This document shows positions 5,215 through 5,785 of a DNA stretch of 5,785 nt, in pieces (within the stretch, counting starts at the first letter, position 1; the number at the start of each line of letters is the position of its first letter). The stretch is from an uncultured Veillonella sp. (GTDB taxonomy: Bacteria; Bacillota; Negativicutes; Veillonellales; Veillonellaceae), in NCBI GenBank assembly GCA_934216375.1, contig CAKQBP010000095.1:1-5785 (forward strand). Direction: 5' to 3'. The translations under genes were made by a program, and so were the position numbers. The notes under the pieces are model-generated. The model was not told the origin of the DNA and ran no database searches. It saw nothing but the letters and a program-made list of their open reading frames with translations.

Positions 5215-5254
5215 CTCCCCTCAAAATGAAGGCTATAATTTTGAGGGGAGAAAA
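5211..5254. repeat. 17-bp perfect palindromic hairpin
   Basis: TTTTCTCCCCTCAAAAT (5211-5227) is the exact reverse complement of ATTTTGAGGGGAGAAAA (5238-5254), with a 10-base loop that contains most of a TATAAT (5234-5239). It shares its first bases with the T-run of the preceding terminator. Neither strand has a T-run after the stem, so a simple terminator role is doubtful. Tandem backup termination, an RNA-end stabiliser or a protein-binding site are possible. Confidence 0.6.
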
Positions 5255-5278
5255 GTTAATATACGCACTATACTTCGT

Positions 5279-5451
5279 AAAATATAATTCACAATATATG
5301 AGTATCGCACTCGCAACTATATTCTCATAAAAGAGAACCCCGCATCGATCCGACTTACGAGGTCAAGGCCCTAGGCCGCAGACCTGATAAGTATGGAGGA
5401 GAGATGCGGGGTTTCTTTTATCACTTAGTTTAGAAAAGTGAATTATATTTT
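5279..5451. repeat. 173-bp element bounded by 14-bp inverted repeats, possible structured RNA or small mobile element
   Basis: AAAATATAATTCAC (5279-5292) is repeated as its exact reverse complement at 5438-5451. Inside lie a side hairpin, TATGAG (5297-5302) with CTCATA (5324-5329), and the long GC-rich stem described separately (5331-5418). If transcribed, the element would fold as a three-way junction closed by the outer 14-bp stem. No ORF is present and no clear target-site duplication flanks it. It does not match a riboswitch, SRP RNA or T-box that I know. Confidence 0.45.
5331..5418. terminator. Bidirectional long-loop terminator-like stem between convergent units
   Basis: AACCCCGCATC (5336-5346) pairs perfectly with GATGCGGGGTT (5403-5413). 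Flanking A and T runs extend the stem past a small internal loop and give a T-rich end on both strands (TTTCTTTTAT on plus, CTCTTTTAT on minus). The 56-base loop holds a second hairpin, AGGTC (5360-5364) with GACCT (5381-5385), capped by GGCC-CTA-GGCC (5367-5377). It stands between the rightward toxin locus and the leftward narK gene, as a shared terminator would. Confidence 0.6.
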
Positions 5452-5465
5452 GTTGTACCGTCCAG

Positions 5466-5504
5466 TGAACGTAAATTTTCTGTTTTCAGAAAATTATACG
5501 TTCA
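5466..5504. repeat. Hairpin across the narK stop codon
   Basis: TGAACGTAA (5466-5474) pairs with TTACGTTCA-like bases at 5495-5504 past one bulged A (5496), and continues as ATTTTCTG (5475-5482) with CAGAAAAT (5487-5494) around TTTT: 17 pairs in all. It includes the minus-strand stop codon (5496-5494) and the last codons. No T-run follows on the minus strand, so mRNA 3'-end protection or a termination aid is more likely than a classic terminator. Confidence 0.55.
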
Positions 5505-5785
5505 TATTAGCGCTTTTACGCACATAGAACCAGTAGCATACAGCTACAGTTACGATGTTGAAGGCTAACAATACAGCAAAGGCTGGATGAATATTGCCAA
5601 ACATGGAATATACAAAGCCGAAGATTTTAGGTGTAATAAAGGCACCGTATGCAGCTACGGCAGCAGCGAAACCTGTAATTAAAGAGGAAAGCAATGGATT
5701 GCCAAATACGTGAGGAATCATACGGAATGTAGCACCAGTTGCGAAGCCACAGCATACGAATGTCAACACGGACATAGCAAAGAAG
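5494..5785 (-). CDS. narK: NarK-type nitrate/nitrite transporter, C-terminal part
   Basis: This is the last 96 residues of a minus-strand gene that begins beyond the right edge; the frame runs through 5785, so the Met at 5775 is internal. It belongs to the nitrate/nitrite porter branch of the major facilitator superfamily, which imports nitrate and exports nitrite across the inner membrane. The segment has three hydrophobic stretches: one with FATGATFRMIPHVF (compare G-x-TF-x-MIP-x-IF in E. coli NarK/NarU), one with AAAVAAYGAFITPKIFG, and a final helix ending WFYVRK before a short polar tail. These match the last helices of NarK. It converges on the toxin locus and shares the terminator region with it. 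A related anion transporter of the same superfamily is the main alternative. Confidence 0.82.
   Translation of the reverse strand, partial: FFAMSVLTFVCCGFATGATFRMIPHVFGNPLLSSLITGFAAAVAAYGAFITPKIFGFVYSMFGNIHPAFAVLLAFNIVTVAVCYWFYVRKSANMNV

Noticed and set aside
5336..5413. Integron attC site
   Set aside because: The arms start AAC and end GTT, but the core sites do not fit RYYYAAC/GTTRRRY (GTTTCTT on the right) and no cassette or integrase is present.
5331..5418. Known riboswitch, SRP RNA or T-box
   Set aside because: I compared it by eye with the cobalamin, glycine, guanidine, SRP and T-box signatures; none is present, and no gene follows on the same strand within the expected distance.
1..5785. 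CRISPR array, tRNA or rRNA genes, transposase genes
   Set aside because: No regularly spaced direct repeats, no cloverleaf or rRNA-like sequence and no transposase-like ORF were seen.

Overview
The window looks like chromosome of a low-to-moderate GC, Firmicutes-lineage bacterium, most likely a Negativicute such as Veillonella. This is my recognition of the proteins and not a database result. The haem enzymes are the Gram-positive types (Bacillus-like ferrochelatase, haem oxidase and HemQ), start codons and Shine-Dalgarno sites are Firmicute-like, and a NarK-type nitrate transporter sits next door, as fits a nitrate-reducing anaerobe.

Layout. Bases 1-268 hold the end of an unresolved upstream unit (a stem-loop at 36-72 and a terminator-like hairpin at 135-176), then a candidate promoter with a dyad. 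Bases 269-3829 are a tight plus-strand operon: hemE (uroporphyrinogen decarboxylase), 4 bases, hemH (ferrochelatase), a 4-base GTGA overlap, then hemG/hemY (coproporphyrinogen oxidase). All three start on TTG or GTG. A 230-base gap with two extended -10 elements leads to hemQ (4060-4791), which ends at a strong hairpin terminator.

Bases 4826-5216 carry what I read as a type I toxin-antitoxin locus: a 33-residue hydrophobic peptide gene (4946-5047) with its own promoter and a Shine-Dalgarno that can fold into a hairpin, opposed by a near-consensus minus-strand promoter (5151-5179) that would make an antisense RNA to the toxin 3' region. The 446 bases from 5048 to 5493 contain no other gene. 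They hold the antisense promoter, a terminator hairpin (5189-5214), a 17-bp palindrome (5211-5254) and a 173-bp nested inverted-repeat element (5279-5451) that could fold as a three-way-junction RNA. At the right edge a minus-strand narK-type gene ends at 5494, with a hairpin across its stop codon.

Togetherness. The four haem genes are the consecutive late steps of the coproporphyrin-dependent pathway: uroporphyrinogen III to coproporphyrinogen III (HemE), oxidation to coproporphyrin III (HemG/CgoX), iron insertion (HemH/CpfC), and decarboxylation of coprohaem to haem b (HemQ/ChdC). A nearby nitrate transporter is consistent with haem being needed for the cytochrome b subunit of respiratory nitrate reductase, but that link is inference from proximity. 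The least ordinary parts are the long disordered insertion in HemG, substitutions at conserved positions of HemH and HemQ, the small toxin locus, and the nested inverted-repeat element.
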